Source of the DNA: Haliscomenobacter sp041740695 | GTDB taxonomy: Bacteria > Bacteroidota > Bacteroidia > Chitinophagales > Saprospiraceae | Assembly (NCBI RefSeq): GCF_041740695.1 | Contig: NZ_JBGSLK010000098.1 | Location: 1-64,000 of the forward strand | DNA: 64,000 nucleotides | Direction: 5' to 3' | Shown here: piece by piece, positions 18,710-27,940 of the stretch | Layout: each line of letters begins with the position of its first letter | Numbering within the stretch: position 1 is the first letter of the stretch | Notes under the pieces: generated by a model | Databases searched by the model: none | Told to the model about the DNA's origin: nothing | What the model saw: the letters and a program-made list of their open reading frames with translations, nothing else | Program-made: the position numbers and the translations under genes

Positions 18710-21700
18710 TTATTTGCAAATGAATGTTTGGGAATTGACTGCTTTTTTGCGGAGATGCATGCTCAAGGTTTGTTTGTTTCCATCGGGTTTAGTGATGGTC
18801 ACTTGATAGTTGCCGTAAAAGCCCCGGAAGTTTACCTCTCCGGTTTTATCCGTGGTCAGGCTGAGGTTTTTGGTCATCCAGTCTTCTTTGATGAGCTTCA
18901 GCAGGCGGGTGTAAACAGGTTTTGGGTTAAAATCTTTGTCCAACAAACCGCCTCCTTTCAACCAAATCATCCGATCGGATAACCCCCACCAATGGATCGA
19001 AACCATGGAGGGGTGACCAAAAGCCAGGGTATAAAATTGTTCGGCAAATTCGGCTTGAGCTTCCTCGGTCCATACTCCTTCGCGCCAGCCTCCGGTGATG
19101 GCCTTGCCCGAGGATTGTGGAATAAACTCGGTGATGTGCAAAGGCAGGTTCAGTTCCTGGTATTTATCGAAAGTAGCTTGGATTTCTACCGGAGAAAACC
19201 ACATTTCGCGGGGTTCATGGGCTTGAATGCCAATCCCGGTCACGGGTGCATTGCGTTGTTGTAGGGTTTTGAGCAATTGATAAAATTTCTCGCGGACGCT
19301 CGGTTTGGCGATTACGTAAAATTCGTTGAGGATAAAATCACCCACAGGGTCCGCTTCTTTGGCCCATCGATAGGAGTTTTCGACCCAGGGAATGGTTTCT
19401 TCCAGGGTAATGTCCTTCACATTGTACCGGCTTCCTTCATCGATCTTGCTTTCGCCAAAAATGGAGTCCTGGAGTGCTTTTTCCCAAGGAACGGTTGTGA
19501 CGGGCTCGTTCACCACATCCCACATGTGGATTTGGTTTTTGAAACCTCCAACCAGGTTATGAATGCGGCCTTTGTACAAATCGGTCGCCATTGCATGGGG
19601 GAGTTTCAAAAGCCAGGCTGGGGTACCCGACATATTGGTCCATCCGATGGTATGTCCTTTGGGGGTTACGCCGTTTTGTTTGCACCAGTCGAGTTTTTGC
19701 TGTAATTTTTGCCATTCGGGTTTTCCTTGTACCGGCTCATAAGGGCCCCATTTGACGGTCAATTCCGTGAAATTGAACAAGGCAGTGAAGCGGTCTTGGA
19801 ATTTTTTGACCTCTTCGGGCGTCAGCCGGGGGCTGAACATTTCTTCACTGAGGTTGCCAAACAAAAAATCCTGGCTCACCTGATTGATTTCCACTTTGGC
19901 ATTTTTCAGGGGTTTGCCCGCTGCATCTACAAAAACCAGGGCTGCGTCGCCCTTGCGGTGAGATTCGATGTTTTGCCGGGCTTTGGCCAGGTGTTCTTTT
20001 TCCAAAGCGGCTTTTTTAGCGGTCTCGGCTTCGGTTTGACCGGCAAAAGTGAACCCAGACTTGAGTGCTTCAACTGCTTGCTTACTTGCTTGCGTTGCCC
20101 CCTTGGCAAGTAGACGATCTGGATCACCCGGAGTGGCCTTGATGTTCAAAATTGAATGGCTGTTTGCGGGTGTTTTTACCCGGAAAACAATTCGACTGAG
20201 TCCTGGATTGTCAGAGTCTTGTAGGTTCTTGGCTTTCGAAATGTCTTCGATTAATATTTCAGGTGCTGATTTTGCACCCGAGGCCTCCACTTTGATGCTC
20301 AAAAATTTTCCATCCTGTTCGAGCAAAATACCATCAGGTTTAAGCATTGCTTTTGCTTTGGTCAACCATTGAAAAGAGGCTTCGACAGGATTGGTACTCG
20401 TAGTCCATTGATCCTCAATGCTGATGGAGCGGTCGGGTAGCATTTTCACGGTTCGGCTTACCTGATCAACTTTTGATTTATAGAGGGAACTCAGGTCGAG
20501 CACATTGCCCATGGTCCCATTGTCAGCGGGTAATTCCTGGATTGTCCCAAATCCGCTGATGTCTTGCCGGGCGGTATCAAAACGCAGAATATTGTGCCCT
20601 TCGGGGCCACAGCGGAACGTAGACCAGCGATTACTTTGTTGGCTATAGTTCCACAAATCGAGTTTTGCGGCACGCATTTTATTGTAATTCTCGGTTCCCA
20701 AATCGAGTGCCCAGCGTACTCCATCGGCCTCGAGGATAAAACTGCCCACGTCCATGTGCCCATGAGAGTTATTGGGCGTGCCTCCTTTGATGGCAAGATA
20801 GGTCGCATTGGGGTCGTTCCAGGCGGATCGCATGACCCCAATGGGGAGGCCACCTTTGGCCGTCCAGTGTAAGGGCGCGAAACTTGTATGGCCTTTTTGC
20901 AGTAAAGCAGGTTCCCACCATAGTATTTCGAGGGGGAAGTGACGACTTTGTTCTACTTTTTTTCCCGGTTTGGCATTTTGGCCCGTAGCGTTTTTTTCGT
21001 GCAAGCGGCTTAAATCGCTCAATTCATCCTGGATGAGGTCTGAACGTTTCAACTCGCGGCCAAACCAGAACATGACCGGTTCGTTCAGGTTTTCGACATG
21101 GTAATCGGAATAATTGAAATCCTGACCCGTGGCACCAACCATTTGATTGTTGTAATCGGCGGTTTTTAAGAATCCGGGGATTTTTTCCAGCTCACAACTA
21201 CTTCCCAATGCGCTGCGCAAAGCTTCAATCGCAATGACGTAAAAACTGGTTCCATACGACCAATAACTAGGCCCTTCCGAAGACGCGCCATCGGGGCTGT
21301 AGTCGGCACCCGCAAAAGGAATGTACTTGATCGAACGTTCCACAATTTGACGCGCCAATTCGGGTTCAGTTTCGTAGATGGCCAATGCACCTACCAGAAG
21401 TCCTCCATTGCATACCGGATTCCAGTTGAAATTTCCGTTTAACCAGCTGGTATTGTTGTTGCTTTCTTTTACATTCAGGGATGGGACAATGCCTTTTTTG
21501 ACAATTGCCTGGCTTATTTTTGCTCTTTCCGCAGCGGAAAGAGCATTGTACAACCAGTCCAATCCAACTGCGGCGGCCAGAGTTGCCTCGCCTACGTCCA
21601 GAAAGTGACTGGGGCACCAGTCGGGTAACTCCACGAGCTGCATCAACTCTGCCTTGGCCCGTTCCAAATAACGTTTGTCCCCAAATACCCGATAGCTCAG

Positions 21701-22036
21701 GCTCAAAGTCAGGATTCGTCCTTGCACGTTGCGCACTGCACCAAATTTGAATCCCTCCGTTGGATAGACAATTTTATCGGCCAACAAGGTCTTTTCCGCA
21801 TCCTGTTTCAGGAGCAGCAAAAGTGTTTTGGATACCGAATCCTTTTGCAATTTCAAAGCAGCAATCCGGGCATCGTTGGCAAATAAGCGGGGATGCGCCG
21901 GGAGTTTTTGCCATTGGGCAGCGCTTATACAGCTTGCAGGTGTAGCCTGTTGTGGAATCAGCGCTTGGGCACTTGCCAGCGCAAAAGAGGAACCCAGGAC
22001 CAGCAGGAATAGCAGAAAACGTTTCATTTTTTTCAT
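18710..22036 (-). CDS. Heparinase II/III-like lyase fused to GH10 hydrolase
   Basis: A 1108-residue exported protein. The ATG at 22036 overlaps the stop of the upstream gene (ATGA), suggesting translational coupling; MKRFLL nine bases later is an alternative. After the signal peptide comes an alpha/alpha-toroid (about residues 40-360, with NFNWNP and GPSYWSYG), then the heparinase II/III beta-sandwich with NSHGHMDVGSF at about 423-433. A helical linker (about 640-695) leads to a GH10 barrel (about 695-1050). WDVVNEP gives acid/base Glu844 and LHITEF gives nucleophile Glu970. A small C-terminal beta domain (VNFRGFYGNYQVTI) ends the protein. Both modules keep recognisable active-site motifs, so a dual lyase/endo-hydrolase is likely. 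Confidence 0.9.
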   Translation of the reverse strand: MKKMKRFLLFLLVLGSSFALASAQALIPQQATPASCISAAQWQKLPAHPRLFANDARIAALKLQKDSVSKTLLLLLKQDAEKTLLADKIVYPTEGFKFGAVRNVQGRILTLSLSYRVFGDKRYLERAKAELMQLVELPDWCPSHFLDVGEATLAAAVGLDWLYNALSAAERAKISQAIVKKGIVPSLNVKESNNNTSWLNGNFNWNPVCNGGLLVGALAIYETEPELARQIVERSIKYIPFAGADYSPDGASSEGPSYWSYGTSFYVIAIEALRSALGSSCELEKIPGFLKTADYNNQMVGATGQDFNYSDYHVENLNEPVMFWFGRELKRSDLIQDELSDLSRLHEKNATGQNAKPGKKVEQSRHFPLEILWWEPALLQKGHTSFAPLHWTAKGGLPIGVMRSAWNDPNATYLAIKGGTPNNSHGHMDVGSFILEADGVRWALDLGTENYNKMRAAKLDLWNYSQQSNRWSTFRCGPEGHNILRFDTARQDISGFGTIQELPADNGTMGNVLDLSSLYKSKVDQVSRTVKMLPDRSISIEDQWTTSTNPVEASFQWLTKAKAMLKPDGILLEQDGKFLSIKVEASGAKSAPEILIEDISKAKNLQDSDNPGLSRIVFRVKTPANSHSILNIKATPGDPDRLLAKGATQASKQAVEALKSGFTFAGQTEAETAKKAALEKEHLAKARQNIESHRKGDAALVFVDAAGKPLKNAKVEINQVSQDFLFGNLSEEMFSPRLTPEEVKKFQDRFTALFNFTELTVKWGPYEPVQGKPEWQKLQQKLDWCKQNGVTPKGHTIGWTNMSGTPAWLLKLPHAMATDLYKGRIHNLVGGFKNQIHMWDVVNEPVTTVPWEKALQDSIFGESKIDEGSRYNVKDITLEETIPWVENSYRWAKEADPVGDFILNEFYVIAKPSVREKFYQLLKTLQQRNAPVTGIGIQAHEPREMWFSPVEIQATFDKYQELNLPLHITEFIPQSSGKAITGGWREGVWTEEAQAEFAEQFYTLAFGHPSMVSIHWWGLSDRMIWLKGGGLLDKDFNPKPVYTRLLKLIKEDWMTKNLSLTTDKTGEVNFRGFYGNYQVTITKPDGNKQTLSMHLRKKAVNSQTFICK

Positions 22037-23976
22037 CGTTGGGTGGTATAAGCACCACAAGTTGTGCCGATTTTTTGCTCAGGAATAGGTTTACCCAATA
22101 CGTCAATGAGTGGTAGGCTTTCAAAGGCGGTTTTCCCCGCATTGATGGCCGGGCTACCTGCTTTTAGGCGAAAATTGGCCAATTTTGGATCGAGCGAAGG
22201 GTTTTCAAAAAGTGGATTTGCCACCAAGTCATTGGTGCCGGGAAGGTTGGGCTGGATGCCTCCAAAATAGAGGTTGTTGATTCTTTCAATGTTGGAAGTG
22301 TTTCGATCCGCTTTTCCAATGATCCAAAAATCGAGCGGTCGATCGGGTTGCGCCACGACGATATTGTTGATTACCCGAATGTCTTTGCAATAATCGAATC
22401 CCAGGTTGCCCCATTTCAATTCGGGCGTTATCCCGTTGTGGTACAAGGTATTGTTGACCACATCGATGCGGTAGCTGCCCCACATCTGAATGCCACCGCC
22501 GCCGTTGCCATACACCAGATTGCTTTGAACAAGCGTACGCCCGAGATAGGCATCGGGGTGCAGGTACTCTTCACAATTGGCATCAAAGAGCATTCCGTTG
22601 CCGTTGTAAATCTTGTGTGGCCCGGTCTTTTTGTACACTTTGCATTGGTTGCCATAGGCCTGGTTTCCGCGCACCAGAATTTTGGTGACGTTATCCACCT
22701 TGTCAAAATCGGCATAGTGCATCAAGGAAAACCCAGACATGGCCCAATGAACCGAGGTAAAACAGTTGTACCTCAAGATGTTATTTTCAAGGGTCAACCA
22801 ATCGGTATAATCGCCATAAATGCCATCGGCACCACAATACTCCGCGATACAATCGGCCACCCGAATGTGGTGGTACATCCTGACGGGAGAAAAACTTCCA
22901 TCAATGTACACGCCAGTGGTTTCGGTAGCCGGAGTAGAAGTGCCCAATTCCGGGGAATTTTGTTTGAGCAGTTCTTCACTGTTGCCCTTGAAGTGCAAAC
23001 CACGTACTTCGAGGTAAGCCAAAACCGGAGCCAGGGTTGCAGTGCGTGCGGTACCTTGGGCGATGCGCACGCCGTCTTTGCCGTGACACAAAATGACTGG
23101 CTGATGACCAGGATAATTCTTCAAGGTAATCCAGGCGGATGGGCTTCCCGCGCGTACAAAATTGGCTACGGCAGGTAGTTGGGTTTTGTCATCCGCCTTG
23201 TAGTTGCCATTCATCAGCAAAATGATGTCGCCCGGCTGAGCAAGGTTCAAGGCTGCCTGGGGGCTAGCTAAAGCGGTGTTTTCGGTACGGCCATTATTGC
23301 CATCTTTGCCCGTGGGGCTGACATAATAAGCAGGGGGAGCGTAGGAAAAGTTGTCAATCTGGAGTTCGTATTTCGTGCTTGAAACTTCATCCTTTGGCAA
23401 TCCGGCAATGGTAAAACTAACCTGCACAAAAGGGTCTTTGGGGTTGAATTTACCGTCTCCGTAAGCTTGCATGCTCGACAGTTCAAAAGCAGCACGTAAA
23501 AAATGTCGGCTGGTTGCCGGGTAAACCCTTGTTTCCAAACCACCCGTACGTTTTTTATTGGGGTCAAAGGATTCTATTCGCACCACAATGGGACGCAGTG
23601 AAGTAACAGCATGATCAAAACTGAGGGTGAGTTTTCCCAGGTTGGTTTCGCTGTTTTTGGCAGGAAGTAATCCCGAGTGCAGGGTGGCCGACCATTCTTT
23701 TAGCGACCCCGTGTTTTCCACCAACAATTGTAATCCATCCGAGGCGATGGTGGTGTTCGCCACGTCGATCATCCCATATTTGCCCCAGGTAGCCTTTGCC
23801 ACCAGCGTCGAATGGCTGGCACTTGCCGAAAGGTCATTCCATTTTTCCTCGGGGCGGTAATCTTTGAACCAGGGTTGTTCCCGGTTAAAATCGGTAGCAA
23901 TAATGGTTTGTGCATGGATGTTTCCCATTGCTGAACCCATCAATCCCAGAATCAGTGCAATTTTTAGGCGTTTCAT
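22033..23976 (-). CDS. Beta-helix protein with N-terminal beta-sandwich domain
   Basis: A 647-residue exported protein (signal peptide MKRLKIALILGLMGSAMG, cleavage near HAQ). Residues about 25-215 form an extra beta-rich domain, possibly carbohydrate-binding (ends near YELQIDNFSY). The beta-helix then begins at YYVSPTGKDGNNG and AALNLAQPGDIILLMNG. Rungs such as LENNILRYN, LVQSNLVYGNGGGG and VINNIVVAQ follow, with GNGMLFDAN matching the conserved loop of the paralogues. There is no T9SS tag. It lies in the middle of locus A, translationally coupled to the lyase-GH10 gene. Probably a polysaccharide lyase-like protein; activity unproven. Confidence 0.82.
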   Translation of the reverse strand: MKRLKIALILGLMGSAMGNIHAQTIIATDFNREQPWFKDYRPEEKWNDLSASASHSTLVAKATWGKYGMIDVANTTIASDGLQLLVENTGSLKEWSATLHSGLLPAKNSETNLGKLTLSFDHAVTSLRPIVVRIESFDPNKKRTGGLETRVYPATSRHFLRAAFELSSMQAYGDGKFNPKDPFVQVSFTIAGLPKDEVSSTKYELQIDNFSYAPPAYYVSPTGKDGNNGRTENTALASPQAALNLAQPGDIILLMNGNYKADDKTQLPAVANFVRAGSPSAWITLKNYPGHQPVILCHGKDGVRIAQGTARTATLAPVLAYLEVRGLHFKGNSEELLKQNSPELGTSTPATETTGVYIDGSFSPVRMYHHIRVADCIAEYCGADGIYGDYTDWLTLENNILRYNCFTSVHWAMSGFSLMHYADFDKVDNVTKILVRGNQAYGNQCKVYKKTGPHKIYNGNGMLFDANCEEYLHPDAYLGRTLVQSNLVYGNGGGGIQMWGSYRIDVVNNTLYHNGITPELKWGNLGFDYCKDIRVINNIVVAQPDRPLDFWIIGKADRNTSNIERINNLYFGGIQPNLPGTNDLVANPLFENPSLDPKLANFRLKAGSPAINAGKTAFESLPLIDVLGKPIPEQKIGTTCGAYTTQR

Positions 23977-24011
23977 TTGCTCAGATTTTGACGCTTACCA
24001 AACTTATACCA

Positions 24012-25385
24012 TTATTGTTCATAGCAGCCCCGGTCTCTACCCACATCCAGCCGCTTTTTCTTTTGCAGATCGCTTGGCTGAGCTACATCTTTCGATCCAC
24101 TCTGCAAGGCCTTACTGCCTTTTTGCAACCTGAAATCAGCCAACAAAATATCGGTGTGAACTTTGATGAATTGTGGCTCGGCAACAATGTCATTTGGCCC
24201 AACGAAAACCTCCTGCGCCGCAGGATACAAGTTGTAATCCCAGCGAATGTTGGTGTTTTTGTTGTTGGAGGTAACCTTGCCGCCAGGGCGAGGAACAATG
24301 ATGTTGTTCAAAATCACAATGTCGTCGGAGCGGTTGGGGAACAACTCTTGGTAGCCCACAATTTGTCCGTTCCAATAAGTGGTATTGTTGATGATGTCCA
24401 CATGGCTGGTGCGAAAGGTATGGATACCCGAGCCGCCATTGAATGCACTGAGGTTGTTGGCAATCAAAGCTCGCCCCTTCCACTCGGGGCGTTTGGGTTT
24501 TTCAGGATCAGTAGTAGCGGGAACAGTAGTTGGTTTTTCAGTAGGTTTGACCACTGCATCGGCATTGGGATTGGTCGCACCCTGGGTCTGGTTTTGATCG
24601 GTAACATCCAGAATAATACCGTTGCCATCACTCAGCTTTCCAGTTCTTTCCCAAGGCACCAGCGTCTTATTGTTCCAGACTACATTGCGTTGGATGACAA
24701 TGTGGTAGCCTGGCGCATCGTCGAAAGCCCAATTGTTGAGGGTCGTGATACCGGATCCGGCGTAGCGCATGAACCAGGCATTCTCATACACTTTACAATC
24801 CTCAACGGTTAAGTAGTCGATTTCGATGGCTGCGATTCCGCCACCCGGGCATTTGCTCACCGTACAATTGCGCACGATGAGGTGGTGGGGTTTTTCACTG
24901 GGTTTGTTGTTGCGGCCATTGAAAAAAATGCCATTGGTGTTGTAATAAGGATCGGGAGGGCTTTTTTTGGCGTCTTCCAGTGCCTGGAGCAAGACGATGG
25001 AATCGTTGCTGCCGATGACCGCAAGTCCGTCCAAAATATGATAAGATCCAGAAATTTGAATCCCGGCCCAACCAATTGGTCGGATTTCCGGACGATGTCC
25101 CGGACGGGCTTTCCAGGTGATCCAGGCATCCGCTTTCCCGGAACGAGTAATGGACAAGACGGCACTGCCATTGGATTTGTCGGAATTGGTGTACGTACCG
25201 TTGCCCACGATCACTACATCACCGGGTTCCACTACATCAGCGGCTTTTTGCAAGCTGCGGAAAGCGGTTTCTGGAGATTTGCCGTCGTTTGTATCGTTGC
25301 CAGTGCCGGAAACGTGCCAAACCTGGGCGAAGGTTTGAAAGTTGATTGACAACAACAAAAGGAAGATGTGTAGTAGATGCTTCAT
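24012..25385 (-). CDS. Beta-helix protein with Pro/Thr-rich inserted loop
   Basis: A 457-residue exported protein. The ATG at 25385 begins a clean signal peptide (MKHLLHIFLLLLSINFQTFA); a longer in-frame version would overlap the upstream gene by 118 bases with implausible residues. WHVSGTGNDTNDGKSPETAF opens the beta-helix, and rungs such as VRNCTVSKCPGGGI and DIINNTTYWNG follow. The conserved GNGIILD loop is interrupted by about 35 low-complexity residues rich in Thr, Pro, Lys and Glu (coded at about 24480-24602) that the two paralogues lack. No T9SS tag. Probable lyase-like role, not proven. Confidence 0.8.
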   Translation of the reverse strand: MKHLLHIFLLLLSINFQTFAQVWHVSGTGNDTNDGKSPETAFRSLQKAADVVEPGDVVIVGNGTYTNSDKSNGSAVLSITRSGKADAWITWKARPGHRPEIRPIGWAGIQISGSYHILDGLAVIGSNDSIVLLQALEDAKKSPPDPYYNTNGIFFNGRNNKPSEKPHHLIVRNCTVSKCPGGGIAAIEIDYLTVEDCKVYENAWFMRYAGSGITTLNNWAFDDAPGYHIVIQRNVVWNNKTLVPWERTGKLSDGNGIILDVTDQNQTQGATNPNADAVVKPTEKPTTVPATTDPEKPKRPEWKGRALIANNLSAFNGGSGIHTFRTSHVDIINNTTYWNGQIVGYQELFPNRSDDIVILNNIIVPRPGGKVTSNNKNTNIRWDYNLYPAAQEVFVGPNDIVAEPQFIKVHTDILLADFRLQKGSKALQSGSKDVAQPSDLQKKKRLDVGRDRGCYEQ

Positions 25386-25402
25386 GATGGTGATTTTGAC
25401 AA

Positions 25403-26692
25403 CTATTTGGATTGTTTTGCCAGCATTTTCCGAATCTTGCTCGTGCTTTCCCGGTAGATTTTTTCCACTTTGTTCATGCTGGTTTTGAGTTTTGACTGCG
25501 CCTTTCCATAATCCTGCCATACAGCACGAAGTTGGTCGGTGATCTGTTTCCCGCTGGTTTGATCAATTTCAAAAGTCCAGTCATCAAAGCCCAGGTCGTA
25601 ATACATTTGGCCTTTGATGGTGTCTTCCGGTTGGCGCAGGTAAAAACAAGGCGTACCATTGGCCGCTGCAATAATGGGCGAATGGCATTCGAAGCTCAAG
25701 ACCGTGTGGGCTTTTTGATAAACTGAGGCAGCTTCATCGGGTAGCCAATAGCCGCGTTTTACTACGAAGGGTTTTACGTCCGCTGGAAGGGGATCGATCA
25801 ACAGTTCGTCCATGAGGGCCACTTCATAAGTCATTTCGGGGCAGACCAATACTTTGTTGCCCGTTTCGCGCACCCAGGCGATCATGGCTTCGCGGAGTTT
25901 GGCGTGGTCAACTTCCTTGTACTTTGCGTTGGTCTCCTCTACCTGTTTGACCTTTTCTGCCGACCAGCCATTGTTGTTTGGATTGAATTGGTGGTAAGGG
26001 GTATAGCGCAGGCGTGGAATGGCGCATATGAATTTTTTGTCCTCCAATCCTTTTTCGCTTAAAAATTGATCCGCTTTTGCCAGGTCTTGAAGGTTGATGT
26101 AAAAAGTGGCATCGGGGGCAAATTGAATGTGTGATCCGGTAATGCCTACTTTTTTCAAATCTTCGATCGACTTGGTTTCACGGGTATAAATAAAAGCCGC
26201 TTTTTTCAGGATGCTTTGATGGTATTCACTGGGTGCCTGGAGTGTAGTACCAAAAACGCCAAAGGGTTTGCTGGTGTGTTTCATCCAGCAGGCCAGGTTG
26301 TCGGCACCGACCAATAAGGGGCCAGAACCATGAATCATCAAGTCGGCTTCCTCAAAAGCACGCATGATTTCCGGGTTGCTTACATCTTTTTCCGCATTGA
26401 CCCCGCCGTAGAGGATGTTTACTTTGGGGAAGTTGGTATTGAGTAGTTTTTTTACTTCAGCGCCATTGCTCTTTTTCCAGAGGATGATTTTAGCCTGCGG
26501 CAAAAACGTTTGCAGTACATGTAGCAAGCCGGGCGTATGCGCGATGTCACCGATGTTGACATCCTGCCAGCCTGAAACCAATAAAATGACTGGATTTTTC
26601 TTTCCTGTTGCAAATAAGCTGGTCAATGTAATGGGGATTAAAATACCCATACTAGCCAACGCTGTTTTTTCTAAAAATTCCTTTCTTTCCAT
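25403..26692 (-). CDS. Polysaccharide pyruvyl transferase-like protein, exported
   Basis: A 429-residue protein of the polysaccharide pyruvyl transferase family (PF04230 type). The family features are NIGDIAHTPG (about residues 46-55), HGSGPLLVGADN (about 121-132) and the C-terminal FECHSPIIAAANGTPCFYL. Unlike biosynthetic members it starts with a probable export signal (MERKEFLEKTALASMG followed by ILIPITLTSLFA), which resembles a weak Tat or Sec leader lacking a twin arginine. Family members add pyruvate ketals to sugars using cytoplasmic PEP, which should not be available outside the cytoplasm. The reaction here is therefore unclear: depyruvylation, binding, or another transfer. It is embedded in the degradative operon, 34 bases after the CE15-like gene. 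Confidence 0.78.
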   Translation of the reverse strand: MERKEFLEKTALASMGILIPITLTSLFATGKKNPVILLVSGWQDVNIGDIAHTPGLLHVLQTFLPQAKIILWKKSNGAEVKKLLNTNFPKVNILYGGVNAEKDVSNPEIMRAFEEADLMIHGSGPLLVGADNLACWMKHTSKPFGVFGTTLQAPSEYHQSILKKAAFIYTRETKSIEDLKKVGITGSHIQFAPDATFYINLQDLAKADQFLSEKGLEDKKFICAIPRLRYTPYHQFNPNNNGWSAEKVKQVEETNAKYKEVDHAKLREAMIAWVRETGNKVLVCPEMTYEVALMDELLIDPLPADVKPFVVKRGYWLPDEAASVYQKAHTVLSFECHSPIIAAANGTPCFYLRQPEDTIKGQMYYDLGFDDWTFEIDQTSGKQITDQLRAVWQDYGKAQSKLKTSMNKVEKIYRESTSKIRKMLAKQSK

Positions 26693-26726
26693 GGTTTCAA
26701 GGATTGGTATTGAGTGAGTTGAAAGA

Positions 26727-27899
26727 TCATTTTACAGGCACTGAGATAAAATCCATGAATCTTTCCCAGTCGTATAGGGTCAGGTTGTGGATGCCTGTGC
26801 GCAGATGGTAACCCAGGTTTGAGCTTTTTACAGGTACATTAACGGCGGGTTGTGTTGGGGCTGGAAGGGGTTTTAAGTTAAAAAGGTTAAATACGGGTTC
26901 CGCATATTTCAGGGAAAGGAATTCACCAACTGGGTCTGCCCACTTGTCTTCGGAAGCACTCGCCACATATACTGCCCGGGGTGCCATTAAGGCGATGAGC
27001 ATGTGTTGGTCTATCGGCAAAGCGTTTATGTTGGAATTGAATTTTTTATAATTGTCACAAAACCAATGCGGGAAATTCGTATTGATGTCCAGTATTGTTT
27101 CCCCAATCAGGTGGCGCGACAATGCAGCTCCTGCCTCTCCGGCGTCATTGGAGATTACCGTGGCAAAACGTTGATCTTGCGCTCCAGCCCATAAGGCAGC
27201 TTTGCCCCCTCTGGAATGACCTACCACTGCAACTTTTGACCGATCTATATCGCGGTCTTTTTCAAAATAATCCATTACCCGGCTGGCACCCCAGGCCCAG
27301 GCACCAATTGTTTTCATCCCATTGCCCATGGTCATTTGTTCTGGATAAAGCCTGAGCACGCCCTCGTGGTAGGTTTCTTTATGGTCAATGGCTACATCAC
27401 TGACATGAAATGCAGCAATGGCGTAACCCCTGGCGATGACTTCTTCTGCTGGCCAGAATTCACTTTTTAGGGTTCTGGTAGGGTCGGTATTGTCTTTCCC
27501 CCGGTGGTTGATCAGTAAAAAAACGGGGGCAGGTTTTGAAGTATTGGCGGGAATAAACAGCAAGAGATTGATGGTGACGGATTGCTTATTGCGGTAGACA
27601 TCGATCTGGATTTCCTTTAATTTGGCCTTTCCGTTCATGGCCATATGCTCTTCTTTTTTCAGGTTGAAACGGATGCTGTCCACCTCTTTCGGAACTTGCC
27701 CATAGAGGTTGTCTTCAAACAATTGCAGGATTTCCGGGCGTCTTTTTTTTATCCACATTTTAGCATTGCGGATCCTTTTGCCTTGATTGCTGGTCAGTAC
27801 TTCAGGGAGCATCAGGTCCTTTTTTTCAACTTTTGACTGTCCACTACCATTTAAACAGGCCAAAAGAAAAACCAGCGCAAACCAAGTTTTGTGTTTCAT
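26727..27899 (-). CDS. CE15-like glucuronoyl esterase
   Basis: A 390-residue alpha/beta-hydrolase with a signal peptide (to about residue 21). The nucleophile motif GHSRGGKAALWAGAQD (Ser229) matches bacterial CE15 enzymes, which carry G-x-SR-x-GK. The catalytic His is His371 in GIHNLTLYDW near the C-terminus. NHRGKDNTD and NDAGEAGAALSR also fit. CE15 enzymes cleave esters of 4-O-methyl-glucuronic acid in glucuronoxylan-lignin linkages, and homologues may act on other uronate esters. An acetyl-xylan esterase-like function is the main alternative. It lies first among the degradative genes after the second SusD, separated by a strong hairpin. Confidence 0.78.
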   Translation of the reverse strand: MKHKTWFALVFLLACLNGSGQSKVEKKDLMLPEVLTSNQGKRIRNAKMWIKKRRPEILQLFEDNLYGQVPKEVDSIRFNLKKEEHMAMNGKAKLKEIQIDVYRNKQSVTINLLLFIPANTSKPAPVFLLINHRGKDNTDPTRTLKSEFWPAEEVIARGYAIAAFHVSDVAIDHKETYHEGVLRLYPEQMTMGNGMKTIGAWAWGASRVMDYFEKDRDIDRSKVAVVGHSRGGKAALWAGAQDQRFATVISNDAGEAGAALSRHLIGETILDINTNFPHWFCDNYKKFNSNINALPIDQHMLIALMAPRAVYVASASEDKWADPVGEFLSLKYAEPVFNLFNLKPLPAPTQPAVNVPVKSSNLGYHLRTGIHNLTLYDWERFMDFISVPVK

Positions 27900-27940
27900 T
27901 TTGGGTGGATATACAGCCTAACTTAGCTGAAATGAACAAG

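Noticed and set aside
22348..23178. A 276-codon plus-strand frame across a beta-helix gene
   Set aside because: It is rich in repeated Val/Ile/His text that mirrors the Asn-rich rungs of the minus-strand gene; no start signal or domain supports it.
24012..25520. Longer start for the beta-helix gene
   Set aside because: The extra 45 residues lack a signal peptide, overlap the coding end of the pyruvyl-transferase-like gene, and an excellent signal peptide begins at 25385.
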